Source: an uncultured Clostridia bacterium
GTDB lineage: Bacteria > Bacillota > Clostridia > Peptostreptococcales > Anaerovoracaceae
Direction: 5' to 3'
DNA: 64,000 nt
NCBI GenBank assembly: GCA_934255545.1
Contig: CAKQOE010000008.1
Location: 6,018 to 70,017 of the forward strand
Below the pieces are notes generated by a model. The model had not been told where the DNA came from. It saw nothing but the letters and a program-made list of their open reading frames with translations, and did no database searches. Every line of letters starts with the position of its first letter. The first letter of the stretch is position 1. Positions 51,918 to 61,855 of this stretch are shown here, one piece after another. The position numbers and the translations under genes were made by a program.

Positions 51918-53837
51918 TTATTCCTCCCCTTTGATCATATTGATCTTTCCGCCTGCAAGTATCATTTTCTTTTCAAGGTCTGACAGGCCAGGTATCATTT
52001 TGAATTCTTTTCCTGATGTCAGATCTTTTACTGTTATAACGTCGTTTTCGATCTGAGCAGCAGCGTTTTCTATAACTAACTCATCATTGAGAGCTACAGC
52101 GTCATAATCAGCAGGATCGGCAAATACCAGAGGTATGATGCCGCTGTTTATGAGATTTGAGCGGTGGATGCGCGCAAATGACTTTGCCATAACGAATCTT
52201 ACGCCAAGATAAAGCGGTACGAGCGCTGCGTGCTCGCGGCTCGAACCCTGGCCGTAGTTTTCGCCGCCTACTATAGTTCCGTTGCCGGCTTCCTTGCATC
52301 TTGCAGGGAATTCCTTATCTATCTTTTCGAAGCAGTAGTTTGACAGGTGAGGGACATTTGATCTGTAAGGCAGTATGCGCGAGTCAGACGGCATGATGTC
52401 GTCAGTTGTTATGTTGTCGCCTGCGTGAAGCACTACCTTCGTTTTAAGGTCTCCCTCAAGCTTTACATTGAGAGGGAACGGCCTGATGTTAGGTCCCTGT
52501 ACGACAGGAGTATTTTCCTTGTCGCAGCCATCCGGATAAACTATGAAGTTGTCGTTAAACGCAAAATCAACAGGAGATATCTCATCAAGCTCTGTACCCA
52601 TACCTGTAGTAAGTACGCCTTCTATAGCTGATATAGCGGCAGTCTCAGGGCTTACGAGGTATATCTGCGCGTCGTTCGTGCCGCTCCTTCCCTTGAAGTT
52701 TCTGTTGAACGTTCTGAGCGATATGCCGCCTGACTTAGGTGACTGGCCCATGCCGATGCAAGGTCCGCACGCGTTTTCTATAATGCGGGCGCCTGCGTTT
52801 ATCATGTCAGCCAGCGCTCCGTTCGTAGCGAGCTTGCTGAGTATCTTGCTCGATCCCGGCGAGATCACGAGGCTGACATTTTCATTAACCTTCTTGCCTT
52901 TAAGGATCTGAGCTACCTTCATAAGGTCTGCATAAGATGAGTTAGTGCAGCTTCCGATAGCTACCTGGTCTATCTTTATCCTGCCTATGTTAGCTACAGA
53001 ATCTACATTGTCAGGACTGTGCGGCTTTGCAGCGAGCGGCTCAAGCTCCGATAAGTTTACTTCGAGCACTTCATCGTAAACAGCGTCCGCATCCGCAGCC
53101 ATAGGAACGAAATCAGCGCCTCTTCCCTCAGACTCCATGAATGCCTTTGTATTTTCATCGCTTGGGAATACTGATGTAGTAGCGCCGAGCTCTGCGCCCA
53201 TGTTAGTGATAGTAGCTCTGTCAGGAACAGAAAGCGTTTTTACGCCGTCGCCGGTATACTCAACGATCTTTCCTACGCCGCCCTTTACAGTCAGCTGCTG
53301 CAGCACATAAAGTATGATATCCTTTGCAGACACCCACGGTCTGAGCTTTCCTGTGAGCTTTACGTTTATTACCTTAGGAGCAGTAAGGCTGTAAGTGCCC
53401 TTTGCCATAGCCATCGCTACATCAAGTCCGCCTGCGCCTATCGCGATCATGCCGATACCGCCGCCTGTAGGAGTGTGGCTGTCAGATCCGAGGAGCGTCT
53501 TTCCCGGTATGCCGAAATTTTCTATATGGAGCTGATGGCATATACCATTGCCCGGCTTAGAGAAAAGAACGCCGTGACGCTTTGCCACGCTCTTTATGAA
53601 CTCGTGGTCGTCAGCGTTCTCAAAACCCGTCTGCAGCGTGTTGTGATCTATGTACGCCACTGAAAGCTCTGTCTGTATCTTATCAACATCCATAGCCTCA
53701 AGCTGAAGGTATACCATAGTGCCTGTAGAATCCTGAGTCAGCGTCTGGTCTATCTTTATCTTTATTTCCTCTCCCGGAACAAGTTTTCCCTCAACGAGAT
53801 GCTGCTCAAGGATCTTATATGCTAATGTCTTACCCAT
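51918..53837 (-). CDS. Aconitate hydratase
   Basis: The frame is open to 53891, but the ATG at 53837 (MGKTLAYKILEQHL) is preceded by AGGAGG and gives 639 residues. Family motifs include GSDSHTPTGGGIGMIAIGAGGLDVA, the cluster cysteines in IGSCTNSSYADLM and NACGPCIGMG, and the C-terminal swivel domain GGENYGQGSSREHAAL with the substrate-binding serine. This shorter, LeuC-like aconitase form is widespread in Clostridia and interconverts citrate and isocitrate. It heads an operon with isocitrate dehydrogenase, a GntR regulator and nth. Confidence 0.93.
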   Translation of the reverse strand: MGKTLAYKILEQHLVEGKLVPGEEIKIKIDQTLTQDSTGTMVYLQLEAMDVDKIQTELSVAYIDHNTLQTGFENADDHEFIKSVAKRHGVLFSKPGNGICHQLHIENFGIPGKTLLGSDSHTPTGGGIGMIAIGAGGLDVAMAMAKGTYSLTAPKVINVKLTGKLRPWVSAKDIILYVLQQLTVKGGVGKIVEYTGDGVKTLSVPDRATITNMGAELGATTSVFPSDENTKAFMESEGRGADFVPMAADADAVYDEVLEVNLSELEPLAAKPHSPDNVDSVANIGRIKIDQVAIGSCTNSSYADLMKVAQILKGKKVNENVSLVISPGSSKILSKLATNGALADMINAGARIIENACGPCIGMGQSPKSGGISLRTFNRNFKGRSGTNDAQIYLVSPETAAISAIEGVLTTGMGTELDEISPVDFAFNDNFIVYPDGCDKENTPVVQGPNIRPFPLNVKLEGDLKTKVVLHAGDNITTDDIMPSDSRILPYRSNVPHLSNYCFEKIDKEFPARCKEAGNGTIVGGENYGQGSSREHAALVPLYLGVRFVMAKSFARIHRSNLINSGIIPLVFADPADYDAVALNDELVIENAAAQIENDVITVKDLTSGKEFKMIPGLSDLEKKMILAGGKINMIKGEE

Positions 53838-53992
53838 CTTAAAAATTTGCCTCCTGTAGATTGAATTTTTACATTTAAATATACATTTCATATCATTGTA
53901 TACAATTATACTTCATACGGCACTTAATGTAAACAGACAAATATATTTTTCAGCATGTAAGATCAGGTAAAAACATGTTTTTATACTAATGC

Positions 53993-54016
53993 AAAAAAGC
54001 AGCCCGTGCGGGCTGC
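53993..54016 (-). terminator. Terminator after the NUDIX gene
   Basis: GCAGCCCG pairs with CGGGCTGC around TG, followed on the minus strand by six T. It ends the transcript that runs from scpA/scpB through the NUDIX gene. Confidence 0.85.
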
Positions 54017-54067
54017 CTGCGCCGGCGGCAGCAACATATCATAATACAGCTGCCGCCCCTGCAGCCG

Positions 54068-54541
54068 TCACCGGCTGACGTAAACTGTACCGGTATCGCT
54101 GACCAGCTTTTCGTCCCTGTCGTATTCAAATTTAAGAGAGAAAAAATCATCGTGGTCTATAAGGTGCTTCAGAAATATCCTGTCGCCCTCCCACAGCTGC
54201 AGGTCCATAAGTCTGCTTTCAGGCACCCATTCGAGTTCTCCTTCGTCGCAGTCGGCGAGCCGGCCGCCGGGGAATTTTGCAGTGAATATATTCATATATT
54301 CTGTTTCCCATACTTCGGATACAAATGTGACTATCCCTCTGAACTTATATTCCCTGAGCTCAAGGCCGGTTTCCTCGCGCACCTCGCGGAGCATGCACTC
54401 CTCCGGGCTTTCGTCCGCCTCGAACTTTCCGCCGACTCCGAGCCATTTATCATGGCTCTGGTCGTTTTTCTTTTTAGTCCGGTGAAGCATAAGGTACTCT
54501 TCTCTGTCATTTTCTATGTAGCATAATGTCGTAAGTCTCAT
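54068..54541 (-). CDS. NUDIX hydrolase, 8-oxo-dGTP diphosphatase type
   Basis: This 157-residue protein has the NUDIX box GGKFEADESPEECMLREVREETGLEL (about 37-62), with the REVREETG core intact. The start MRLTTLCYIENDREEYLMLHRTKKKNDQSHDKWLGVGGKFE and a Trp-rich C-terminus (LQLWEGDRIFL) fit MutT-like proteins that clean oxidised nucleotides. The substrate is inferred. Its start overlaps the scpB stop by 4 nt, so it is translated with the condensin genes. Confidence 0.85.
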   Translation of the reverse strand: MRLTTLCYIENDREEYLMLHRTKKKNDQSHDKWLGVGGKFEADESPEECMLREVREETGLELREYKFRGIVTFVSEVWETEYMNIFTAKFPGGRLADCDEGELEWVPESRLMDLQLWEGDRIFLKHLIDHDDFFSLKFEYDRDEKLVSDTGTVYVSR

Positions 54542-55212
54542 ATATCAAGCTCCTGCACTTCTTCTGCGTAACTGTCGTCTTCTTCGCCGTCACCTGCCGG
54601 CAGAGTTTCCGCGAAATATTCAGGGTCCTCTATCTCTGGAAGCTCGTCAAGCGATGATATACCGAATTTTTCAAGGAAAAGGTCTGTGGTTCCGAAAAGT
54701 ATCGGTCTTCCAAGCCCTGTTCCTCTGCCTTTTTCCATTATGAGGCCTTTTTTCTGCAGACCGTATAAAACATTTTCGCTTTTCAGGCCGCGCACGAACT
54801 CTATCTCGCTTCTTGATACAGGCTGTCTGTAGGCTACGATAGTCAGCACCTCCATGGCTGCTGACGACAGACGCTTTGACTTTACAGGCGCGCACAGGTT
54901 AGATATGTATAACTCATTTTCCGGTACCGTACAGAACTGAAACCTGCCGTTTATCTCGCGCACCGCAAGACCGCTGCCGCGCTCCTCGTACTCGTCGCGC
55001 AGCTCCTTAAGGCATTTTACGGCGTAAGCTTTTGTGATCCCGAGAGCTTCTGCTGCGGTGGTTGCGGGAAGCGGGCTTCCCCATACGAACATCATTGATT
55101 CGAGAGCTGACTTTATTTTCTTTTTTTCAGCATCTGCATACGCTGCCGCGTCAGTTTTTTTAAGCTCATCATGTAATTTCATGTCGGTTTCTTTATCATT
55201 CATGTTGTTCAA
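54538..55212 (-). CDS. Segregation and condensation protein ScpB
   Basis: This 224-residue protein has two winged-helix domains: KSALESMMFVWGSPLPATTAAEALGI and AMEVLTIVAYRQPVSRSEIEFVRG, followed by LIMEKGRGTGLGRPILFGTTDLFLEKFGI, the ScpB signature. The tail is acidic. ScpB with ScpA and SMC forms the bacterial condensin that organises the origin region. The gene overlaps scpA by 4 nt, the conserved pairing. Confidence 0.94.
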   Translation of the reverse strand: MNNMNDKETDMKLHDELKKTDAAAYADAEKKKIKSALESMMFVWGSPLPATTAAEALGITKAYAVKCLKELRDEYEERGSGLAVREINGRFQFCTVPENELYISNLCAPVKSKRLSSAAMEVLTIVAYRQPVSRSEIEFVRGLKSENVLYGLQKKGLIMEKGRGTGLGRPILFGTTDLFLEKFGISSLDELPEIEDPEYFAETLPAGDGEEDDSYAEEVQELDI

Positions 55213-55949
55213 TTGTATGGCTGCTCCTTTCCCGCGCCGGTTATCGTTATATCGCCGAATACCGCATCCTGAGCTACTGTTATCATGCCTGATTTCAGCA
55301 TCTCCAGCACTGTTACGAATGTCAGGACTATATCATATGTGTCGCCTACGTCCTCAAGAAGCTGTGTAAAGCTCATGCTTGCGGCGCTGCATATCTTTTG
55401 TTTTATGCGCTCCGACTTCACTTCCATGGACATGCGGTCGCGGTCTACGCGCTCATAACGCCGCCTTACTTCCTCCATGCGGCGGCGCTTTTCCAGAAAC
55501 GCCTTAAATGCATTTATGAAGCTGTCAGTATCGAGTTCAAGCTCCTCGCACGGAGCGTACTGGGACATATCCTCGCGCGGCTTTGTAAATATACGCGACG
55601 TTTCCTCTTCCTTTATGCGCAGCTGCGATGCAAGGTATTTTACTTTTCTGTATTCTGTTATCTTGCGCGCCAGCTCGTCGCGCGGATCGGCGCCCGGGAG
55701 CGCCGCCGCTTTCGGCTTTTCCGACGGCAGCAGCATTTTTGATTTTATCTGTATGAGCGTGGCCGCAAGCACCATGAACTCTGCGGCCGCGGCAGGATCT
55801 ATCATTTTTATCTCGTCTACGTATCTCATATACTGATCCGTTATCTCAGATATATTTACATCGTATATGCTGAGTCCGGAACGTTCTATGAGATACACGA
55901 GCAGATCGAACGGTCCTTCAAAAATATCGAGCCTGACTTTATAGGACAT
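55209..55949 (-). CDS. Segregation and condensation protein ScpA
   Basis: This 246-residue kleisin begins MSYKVRLDIFEGPFDLLVYLIERSGLSIYDVNISEITDQYM, the diagnostic ScpA N-terminus that contacts the SMC neck. AEFMVLAATLIQIKSKMLLP follows, and a C-terminal winged helix (SFTQLLEDVGDTYDIVLTFVTVLEMLKSG) binds the SMC head. A central charged region (about 85-180) is the flexible bridge. It overlaps the GNAT gene by 11 nt and scpB by 4 nt. Confidence 0.95.
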   Translation of the reverse strand: MSYKVRLDIFEGPFDLLVYLIERSGLSIYDVNISEITDQYMRYVDEIKMIDPAAAAEFMVLAATLIQIKSKMLLPSEKPKAAALPGADPRDELARKITEYRKVKYLASQLRIKEEETSRIFTKPREDMSQYAPCEELELDTDSFINAFKAFLEKRRRMEEVRRRYERVDRDRMSMEVKSERIKQKICSAASMSFTQLLEDVGDTYDIVLTFVTVLEMLKSGMITVAQDAVFGDITITGAGKEQPYN

Positions 55950-56499
55950 GCCTCATGACCTCCGGAAAACATGATCTGTTATACTGATCACATCCAAAAC
56001 ACTCAAAAAACTCCGGAGCATCGCTGCGCGCGATCGTCTCGTATCCGTTTGCTCTGAAGAACTCAGGCGCGCGCGCTACGAGATATACGCGCTCTCCTCC
56101 GCGCGCTCTCACTTCATCTTCAGCCGCCGCAAGAAGCGCTGTTCCGGCTCCGCTGCCGCGTGACGCAGGCGCAAGAGCTATGCCGTCTATTATATATTCG
56201 CCCTCGCGGAACGCGAGCGTGCATGCTCCGATAATATTCGCTGAAATGCTTTCATCTGCTGCCTTCAGCGGATCTTCCTGTGCTCTGCCGCATCCGCCGT
56301 TCTCTGCTTCGTTTTCAGCGCTGCCGTCGTCTTTAAACATGTCATCCTTCATAATGACCCAGCTTTTGAGCGTATCAGTGCTTACCGGCTCGTCCTCCGC
56401 TATCTCAAGATCGTTTGCTGCATAAAACGGATTCAGCAGCTCATGCTCATATGTTACTTTTATATTTAATTTTCTTTTTTCTTCCATCTTCCCCTGCAT
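55939..56499 (-). CDS. GNAT-family N-acetyltransferase
   Basis: This 186-residue protein has the acetyl-CoA site in APASRGSGAGTALLAAAEDEVRARGG (about 115-140), matching the RxxGxG/A loop, followed by VYLVARAPEFFRANGYETI. The N-terminal part has an insertion rich in Glu, Asn and Gly (about 55-85) that is not conserved in the fold. It lacks the RimI hallmarks, and the substrate is unknown. Two ATGs are possible (56499 and 56487), both with fair ribosome binding sites. It precedes scpA and overlaps it. Confidence 0.85.
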   Translation of the reverse strand: MQGKMEEKRKLNIKVTYEHELLNPFYAANDLEIAEDEPVSTDTLKSWVIMKDDMFKDDGSAENEAENGGCGRAQEDPLKAADESISANIIGACTLAFREGEYIIDGIALAPASRGSGAGTALLAAAEDEVRARGGERVYLVARAPEFFRANGYETIARSDAPEFFECFGCDQYNRSCFPEVMRHVL

Positions 56500-56551
56500 C
56501 TCAGCCTCTTTCTTCCTTATATATGATATTTACCTGCATACCGGGCGGCTT

Positions 56552-57460
56552 TTACTCTCCGATCTTACGGGTATGTATCATTATGCGCTTCGGCAGTATC
56601 TTTATATCGAGCGGCAGCGGCTGTCCGATCTCTCCGTCTACATCTGTGCTGATATTTTCAGTAGACTCTATCCTGAGCTCAGGCGTCTGCAGATATATCA
56701 CATTTTCATCATCCTTATGCCGCCCCTGAAGCACCTTGAGTCCTACTATAGGTATCTCTGTGAGCTTCATCTCTTTAAACATTATCACGTCGAGCATTCC
56801 GTCGTTTATTGATGACTGAACACCGAGCTTTCTGAATCCTCCTGCAGAGTTGCCGTTCAGGACGACCATGAAAAATATTTTCTGCGTAAATTTCTGTTCA
56901 GGCGTTGTTATCGTGACCTCGACAGGATGAAGAGACGGCAGCTCTCCAAGCGCCCTTATATAGTAAGCAAGCGGTCCGAGCGCGTTTTTCATAGTTGCGT
57001 CAGTCTTCTGGCTCACATCTATGACAGAACCTATCGCAGCGACATTCACAAAATATTTTCCGTTGCAGCAGCCTATGTCAGCCGGTATGTAATTATCGCC
57101 GACAGCTATTTCGAGCATGCTGTCAAGGTCTGTCGGTATCTCAAAGTAATGAGCGAAATCATTTGCGGTTCCCGCAGGAAACACAGCGAGCGGAAGGTAA
57201 CATCCGTTTTCTATCATTGCATTTACCATGATATTTATAGTTCCGTCACCGCCTGCTGCTATTATCTTTACAAATGAATCATCGAGTGCGCCTATAACAT
57301 CGTATATGTTTATATCGTCTGAAGCGCGCACAGGCACTACTATCATGCCGTTTGCCTGAAAACGGCTTATTATCTTGTCAAGATTATTTGTGAACATTCC
57401 ATTTCCCGCCTTCGGGTTATAGAACATAAGAACTTTTTTCATATTATTCCCTTTTTCCAT
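56552..57460 (-). CDS. Diacylglycerol/lipid kinase, YegS/BmrU-like
   Basis: This 302-residue protein has the DAG-kinase catalytic pattern: VLMFYNPKAGNGMFTN, the glycine loop IIAAGGDGTINIMVNAM, LAVFPAGTANDFAHYF, and a C-terminal beta domain with DGMLDVIMFKEMK and DVDGEIGQPLP. The group phosphorylates diacylglycerol or related lipids. Two starts are possible (57460 and 57442); the longer has GGAGGG at good spacing. It lies between folC and the GNAT gene on the same strand. Confidence 0.9.
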   Translation of the reverse strand: MEKGNNMKKVLMFYNPKAGNGMFTNNLDKIISRFQANGMIVVPVRASDDINIYDVIGALDDSFVKIIAAGGDGTINIMVNAMIENGCYLPLAVFPAGTANDFAHYFEIPTDLDSMLEIAVGDNYIPADIGCCNGKYFVNVAAIGSVIDVSQKTDATMKNALGPLAYYIRALGELPSLHPVEVTITTPEQKFTQKIFFMVVLNGNSAGGFRKLGVQSSINDGMLDVIMFKEMKLTEIPIVGLKVLQGRHKDDENVIYLQTPELRIESTENISTDVDGEIGQPLPLDIKILPKRIMIHTRKIGE

Positions 57461-57530
57461 TTTAGCCCTCCGAGTTCGTATCAGGTCAGATGCTTAACAA
57501 TTAATATACTATGAATAATGAATGCGGCAG

Positions 57531-57549
57531 CACGGCTGCCGCGCCTGCG
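57531..57549. other. GC hairpin between folC and the lipid kinase gene
   Basis: GCGGCAGC-ACG-GCTGCCGC: an 8-bp perfect stem with a 3-nt loop just past the folC stop. It may be a terminator-like stem without a T-run or a relative of the scattered palindromes. Confidence 0.4.
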
Positions 57550-57551
57550 GC

Positions 57552-58889
57552 CTACCGGCCGTGTACGAGCGCTCCGCGCACAGGTCCTATGAGATACAGC
57601 GATCCCGCCCATACTGTAACGTCGTATCCGCTGCTGCGCTCCTGCGCCTCGGCAAGCGCGCTTCTCCAGTCATCTACAGATGTTACAGTGCGCTCGCCGC
57701 TTCTGTACGGCTCAAGCGCGCTGAAAACACCTGCTAGCTCCTCTGCCGCCATTGCGCGGGGATTTGGAACCGTAGTAGTTATTATGTCGGCGCGCAGGCG
57801 CGCGAGCTGTTCGGCCATTATCCGGGTTTCTTTATCTGCGAGTATTCCGGTGCACAAAAGTATCCTTTTTTCAGGTGTTCCGGCGCCAAACTCCTGCATG
57901 AGCGTCTCAACGAGAGCCTGTACTCCTGCTCTGTTGTGGGCGCCGTCTATTATCGTATACGGGTCAGCTGAGATCACCTCAAAGCGTCCGGGCTGGAACG
58001 CTTTTCTCATGCCGGCCCTGACGCACTCGTCAGGCACGCTGAATCCCTGTATACGCATGACCGCTATGGCTGCGAGCGCGCACAGGGCGTTTTCTATCTG
58101 GTGCTGTCCGCGCATTTTTATGCTTATGTCCTTAAACAGCGCCAGTCCGTCTATCCCTGCAGTGAACGTGCTCCCGTCTATATCGCAGCTTTTCACATCG
58201 ACTGCAGCCTTTGTCAGGTCTATGACAGGCGCTGAAAGCTCATCTGCCTGCTTTTTTATAACATCAAACGCTCCCCTGTCTTTTACGTTCACGCATACAG
58301 GGACTCCGCGTTTTATGATTCCGGCCTTATCGTACGCTATCTCTTCGAGCGTGCTCCCAAGCACGTTCATGTGATCGTATGATATGGACGCTATGACTGT
58401 CGCTGCAGGATGGTCGCATATATTTGTGGAATCGCCTCTTCCGCCCAGGCCGACCTCAAGTATTACAAGGTCTGCATTTACAGCCTTGAAATAAAGCAGT
58501 CCTATGGCAGTTACGAGTTCAAATTCAGTAGGCGACTCGTACCCCTCGCTTATCATCTGTTCGACTGCATCAAGAGCCTGCTCCGTATATACAGGAAGCT
58601 CGTCGTGGCTTATCTGCCTGCCTCCGCACTCTATCCTTTCAGTAAAGTCCTCAAGATACGGAGAAAAATATGCGCCTGTCCTGTATCCGCACTCGTTAAG
58701 CACCGTATACAGGTATCTGCATACAGAGCCCTTGCCGTTTGTACCGGCTACGTGGATTATTTTCATGTCTTTATGCGGATCGCCGAGAAGCGACAGGAGC
58801 TTTTTCATCCTTTCAAGACCGAGTTTTGAGCCGAAGACATTAAATGTGTGTATTTTTTCCAAAGCCTGATCGTAGTTCATATGTTCCAT
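57552..58889 (-). CDS. Folylpolyglutamate synthase / dihydrofolate synthase FolC
   Basis: This 445-residue Mur-ligase-fold enzyme adds glutamate to folates and can make dihydrofolate. Motifs are the P-loop IHVAGTNGKGSVCRYL, YFSPYLEDFTERI, LVILEVGLGGRGDSTN, ISYDHMNVLGSTLEEIAYDKAGIIK, and the C-terminal IIDGAHNRAGVQALVETL. The start MEHMNYDQALEKIH is normal. It is a monocistronic-looking gene downstream of the valS terminator. Confidence 0.94.
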   Translation of the reverse strand: MEHMNYDQALEKIHTFNVFGSKLGLERMKKLLSLLGDPHKDMKIIHVAGTNGKGSVCRYLYTVLNECGYRTGAYFSPYLEDFTERIECGGRQISHDELPVYTEQALDAVEQMISEGYESPTEFELVTAIGLLYFKAVNADLVILEVGLGGRGDSTNICDHPAATVIASISYDHMNVLGSTLEEIAYDKAGIIKRGVPVCVNVKDRGAFDVIKKQADELSAPVIDLTKAAVDVKSCDIDGSTFTAGIDGLALFKDISIKMRGQHQIENALCALAAIAVMRIQGFSVPDECVRAGMRKAFQPGRFEVISADPYTIIDGAHNRAGVQALVETLMQEFGAGTPEKRILLCTGILADKETRIMAEQLARLRADIITTTVPNPRAMAAEELAGVFSALEPYRSGERTVTSVDDWRSALAEAQERSSGYDVTVWAGSLYLIGPVRGALVHGR

Positions 58890-58944
58890 GTGATCAACTC
58901 CGTTTATATCATATGCTTTTATTTTATCAGAAATTTTCCGTATT

Positions 58945-59012
58945 AAAAACTGCCGCGGCTGCGCGCGTCAGAACGGCCCGCGCGGACCTGATCCTGACGC
59001 GACAGCCGCGTT
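58945..59012 (-). terminator. valS terminator
   Basis: On the minus strand ACGCGGCTG...CGTCAG pairs with CTGACGCGCGCAGCCGCG, with a nested GGTCCGCGCGGGCC hairpin at the tip, followed by GCAGTTTTTAA. It lies beyond the valS stop. Confidence 0.7.
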
Positions 59013-59146
59013 GGAATTTTATTACAGTATAGTCAGTTATATCTATTATCGTATTATTTGCATTATGCAGTTTTTTATGCTCCGCCGGGTATGCGCGCGG
59101 CGACGCGCGAAATGTATACAGTGACTGTATTCATTCATACGGTAAA

Positions 59147-61855
59147 TTATTTACCGAGCTTCTTTTCTACTATGGCAAGGCGCTCTGTTACCTTTGCGAG
59201 CTTTATCCTGTAGTTTTCAAGCTTTTCGCGTTCCATAGCGATAACGTTTTCAGGAGCCTTTGCTACGAAGCCTTCATTTCCGAGCTTCTTTTCGCCTCTT
59301 GCCACTTCGCTTTCGAGCTTCTTCTTTTCCTTGCCGAGACGCTCAAACTCTGCATTGTAGTCCATGAGCTCGTCCATGTTTATAAATATCTCGGCGTCCG
59401 TTATAACGCCTGACATTACTTCTTCAGGAAGCTCGCTCTTGTCTGAGATGAATGTTATCTCTGCTACGTTTGCCTGTGACTTTATATGATGCTCCGCCTT
59501 TTTGAGTCTTTCAGCGGCAGCGCCCTCAGCCAGGATGGCTGCGTTTACCTTCTTTGAAGGAGCGGCTTCTGCTTCGGCTCTGATATTTCTTACAGTCCTG
59601 ATAGCGTCCATGGCAGCTTCTATGACAGCTTCTTCCTCTTCAAACTTCATGCCGTCAGAGTAAACAGGCCAGCTCTGTCTGATAAGATAGCCCTTTTCGT
59701 TTTCCGCATCCTTTTCACTGTCGTTATGAGGCAGGAATCCCCATATCTCTTCTGTGATGAACGGCATGAACGGATGGAGCAGCTTGAGAAGGTCCTTGAG
59801 GACTCTTACGAGAACGTATCTCGCAACTTCCTTGTCAGCGTCGTCATCACCGTAAAGTCTGCTCTTTACGAGCTCGATATACCAGTCGCAGAAGTTGTTC
59901 CAGATAAGGTCGTATATCTTCTGAGCTGCGAGCGCGAGCTCGAATTTTTCCATGTTTGCTGTTATTTCTGCAGCTGCTGAGTTTACAGTAGATATTATCC
60001 ACTTATCCTCGTCGCGCAGACGGCTCATTATGTCGCCGGAGGCGTCGTCAGCCATCGGATAGAATTCGTCGTTCTCGTCTGTAAGATTCATTATTACGAA
60101 TCTTGACGCATTCCATAATTTATTTGCGAAGTTTCTTGCGGATTCAAGCTTTTCTGTGACGAAACGCATGTCGTTGCCCGGAGTTATGCCGTTCATGAGC
60201 ATGAATCTCAGGGCATCCGCGCCGTACTGGTCTATGATCTCAAGCGGATCTATGCCGTTTCCGAGCGATTTGCTCATCTTGCGGCCCTGCGCGTCTCTTA
60301 CGAGTCCGTGTACGTAAACGTGCTTGAACGGGATATCGCCCATAGCCTCGATGCCTGAGAATACCATCCTGATGACCCAGAAGAATATGATATCGTATCC
60401 TGTAACGAGCACGTTCGTAGGATAGAAATACTTCAGGTCTTCTGTCTGTTCAGGCCATCCGAGCGTTGAGAACGGCCAGAGAGCTGAACTGAACCATGTA
60501 TCGAGGACGTCCTCGTCCTGTCTGAGGTGTGTACATCCGCACTTAGGGCACTTTTCAGGCGCTTCCTCAGCTACAACGATCTCGCCGCACTCATCGCAGT
60601 AGTATGCAGGGATCCTGTGTCCCCACCAGAGCTGTCTTGATATACACCAGTCTCTGATGTCTTCGAGCCAGTGGAAGTATATCTTTTCGAATCTTTCAGG
60701 TACAAATACGAGATCCTTGTTTTTGACTGCGTCTACAGCAGGCTTAGCTAACTCCTTCATAGCCACGAACCACTGATCTGAGATCATAGGCTCTACTGTA
60801 GTGTGGCATCTGTAGCACTCGCCTACAGGGATGACCTTGTCCTCTATCTTTACGAGCAGGCCTGCTTCCTCGATGTCCTTTACGAGAGCCTTTCTGCACT
60901 CAAAACGGTCCATGCCCTCGTACTTGCCTGCGAGAGAGTTCATAGTAGCGTCCTCGTTGAGGCATGACCACTTAGGAAGATCATGACGCTCGCCTACCTC
61001 AAAGTCGTTAGGGTCGTGCGCCGGAGTGATCTTTACCGCGCCTGTTCCCTTTTCAGGATCAGGATAAGGGTCAGCGATGACAGGTATCTCTCTGCCTACA
61101 ACAGGAACGATGACCTTAGTTCCGATGAGATCACTGTAACGCTCGTCATCAGGATGAACGGCAACAGCGCAGTCGCCGAACATAGTCTCCGGACGAGAAG
61201 TAGCGACTGTTATGCCCTCGCCGCCGTCAACGGCAGGATAGCGGAAGTAGTAGTACTTTGCATTCTTGTCCTCGTGCTCTACCTCAGCGTCAGACAGTGA
61301 AGTCTTACACTCAGGGCACCAGTTTATGAGTCTGTTACCTCTGTATATGAGGCCTTTTTTATATAAATTTACGAACGTGCGCACAACGGCTCTGCTGCAG
61401 CCCTCGTCCATAGTAAATCTTTCATGCTCCCAGTCGCATGAGTTTCCGAGCTTTCTGATCTGCTTTGTGATCGTTCCGCCGTATTCTTCCTTCCAGTCCC
61501 ATACGCGCTTGAGGAATTCCTCGCGTCCGAGGTCTTCCTTTTCAAGTCCTTCCTCTTTGCGGACCTTCTCAACGACCTTTACCTCTGTAGCTATGCTCGC
61601 ATGGTCGCTTCCCGGTATCCACAGAGCATTGTAGCCCTGCATCCTTCTCCATCTCGTCAGAACGTCCTGCAGAGTCTGGTCAAGAGCGTGTCCCATGTGC
61701 AGCTTTCCTGTGATGTTAGGAGGCGGCATAACTATAGTGAACGGCTTCTTGGAATGGTCTGCGCTCGGTCTGAACGCTCCGTTCTCCTCCCATTCCTGGT
61801 ATATCCTCGACTCGAATTCCTTCGGGTCATACGTTTTAGAAAGATTCTTTTCCAT
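59147..61855 (-). CDS. Valyl-tRNA synthetase ValS
   Basis: This 902-residue class I synthetase has the HIGH motif in PPPNITGKLHMGHALDQTLQ, the KMSKS motif in GRKMSKSLGNGIDPLEI, an editing domain (about 200-340), ISRQLWWGHRIPAYYCDECG with zinc-type Cys pairs, and the C-terminal coiled coil (about 835-900, YNAEFERLGKEKKKLESEV) that is specific to ValS. Length is typical for Clostridia. I found no T-box leader (no TGGNACCGCG-type sequence) upstream. Confidence 0.97.
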   Translation of the reverse strand: MEKNLSKTYDPKEFESRIYQEWEENGAFRPSADHSKKPFTIVMPPPNITGKLHMGHALDQTLQDVLTRWRRMQGYNALWIPGSDHASIATEVKVVEKVRKEEGLEKEDLGREEFLKRVWDWKEEYGGTITKQIRKLGNSCDWEHERFTMDEGCSRAVVRTFVNLYKKGLIYRGNRLINWCPECKTSLSDAEVEHEDKNAKYYYFRYPAVDGGEGITVATSRPETMFGDCAVAVHPDDERYSDLIGTKVIVPVVGREIPVIADPYPDPEKGTGAVKITPAHDPNDFEVGERHDLPKWSCLNEDATMNSLAGKYEGMDRFECRKALVKDIEEAGLLVKIEDKVIPVGECYRCHTTVEPMISDQWFVAMKELAKPAVDAVKNKDLVFVPERFEKIYFHWLEDIRDWCISRQLWWGHRIPAYYCDECGEIVVAEEAPEKCPKCGCTHLRQDEDVLDTWFSSALWPFSTLGWPEQTEDLKYFYPTNVLVTGYDIIFFWVIRMVFSGIEAMGDIPFKHVYVHGLVRDAQGRKMSKSLGNGIDPLEIIDQYGADALRFMLMNGITPGNDMRFVTEKLESARNFANKLWNASRFVIMNLTDENDEFYPMADDASGDIMSRLRDEDKWIISTVNSAAAEITANMEKFELALAAQKIYDLIWNNFCDWYIELVKSRLYGDDDADKEVARYVLVRVLKDLLKLLHPFMPFITEEIWGFLPHNDSEKDAENEKGYLIRQSWPVYSDGMKFEEEEAVIEAAMDAIRTVRNIRAEAEAAPSKKVNAAILAEGAAAERLKKAEHHIKSQANVAEITFISDKSELPEEVMSGVITDAEIFINMDELMDYNAEFERLGKEKKKLESEVARGEKKLGNEGFVAKAPENVIAMEREKLENYRIKLAKVTERLAIVEKKLGK

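Noticed and set aside
50917..52056. 379-codon plus-strand frame
   Set aside because: It lies antisense to the well-supported isocitrate dehydrogenase gene, is rich in Cys, His, Tyr and Phe as antisense frames are, and matches no family I know.
58945..59110. The GC-rich inverted repeats after valS as further members of the palindrome family
   Set aside because: The large one has a T-run and nested stem typical of a terminator, and CGCGC-GGCGAC-GCGCG near 59096 has a longer, different centre.
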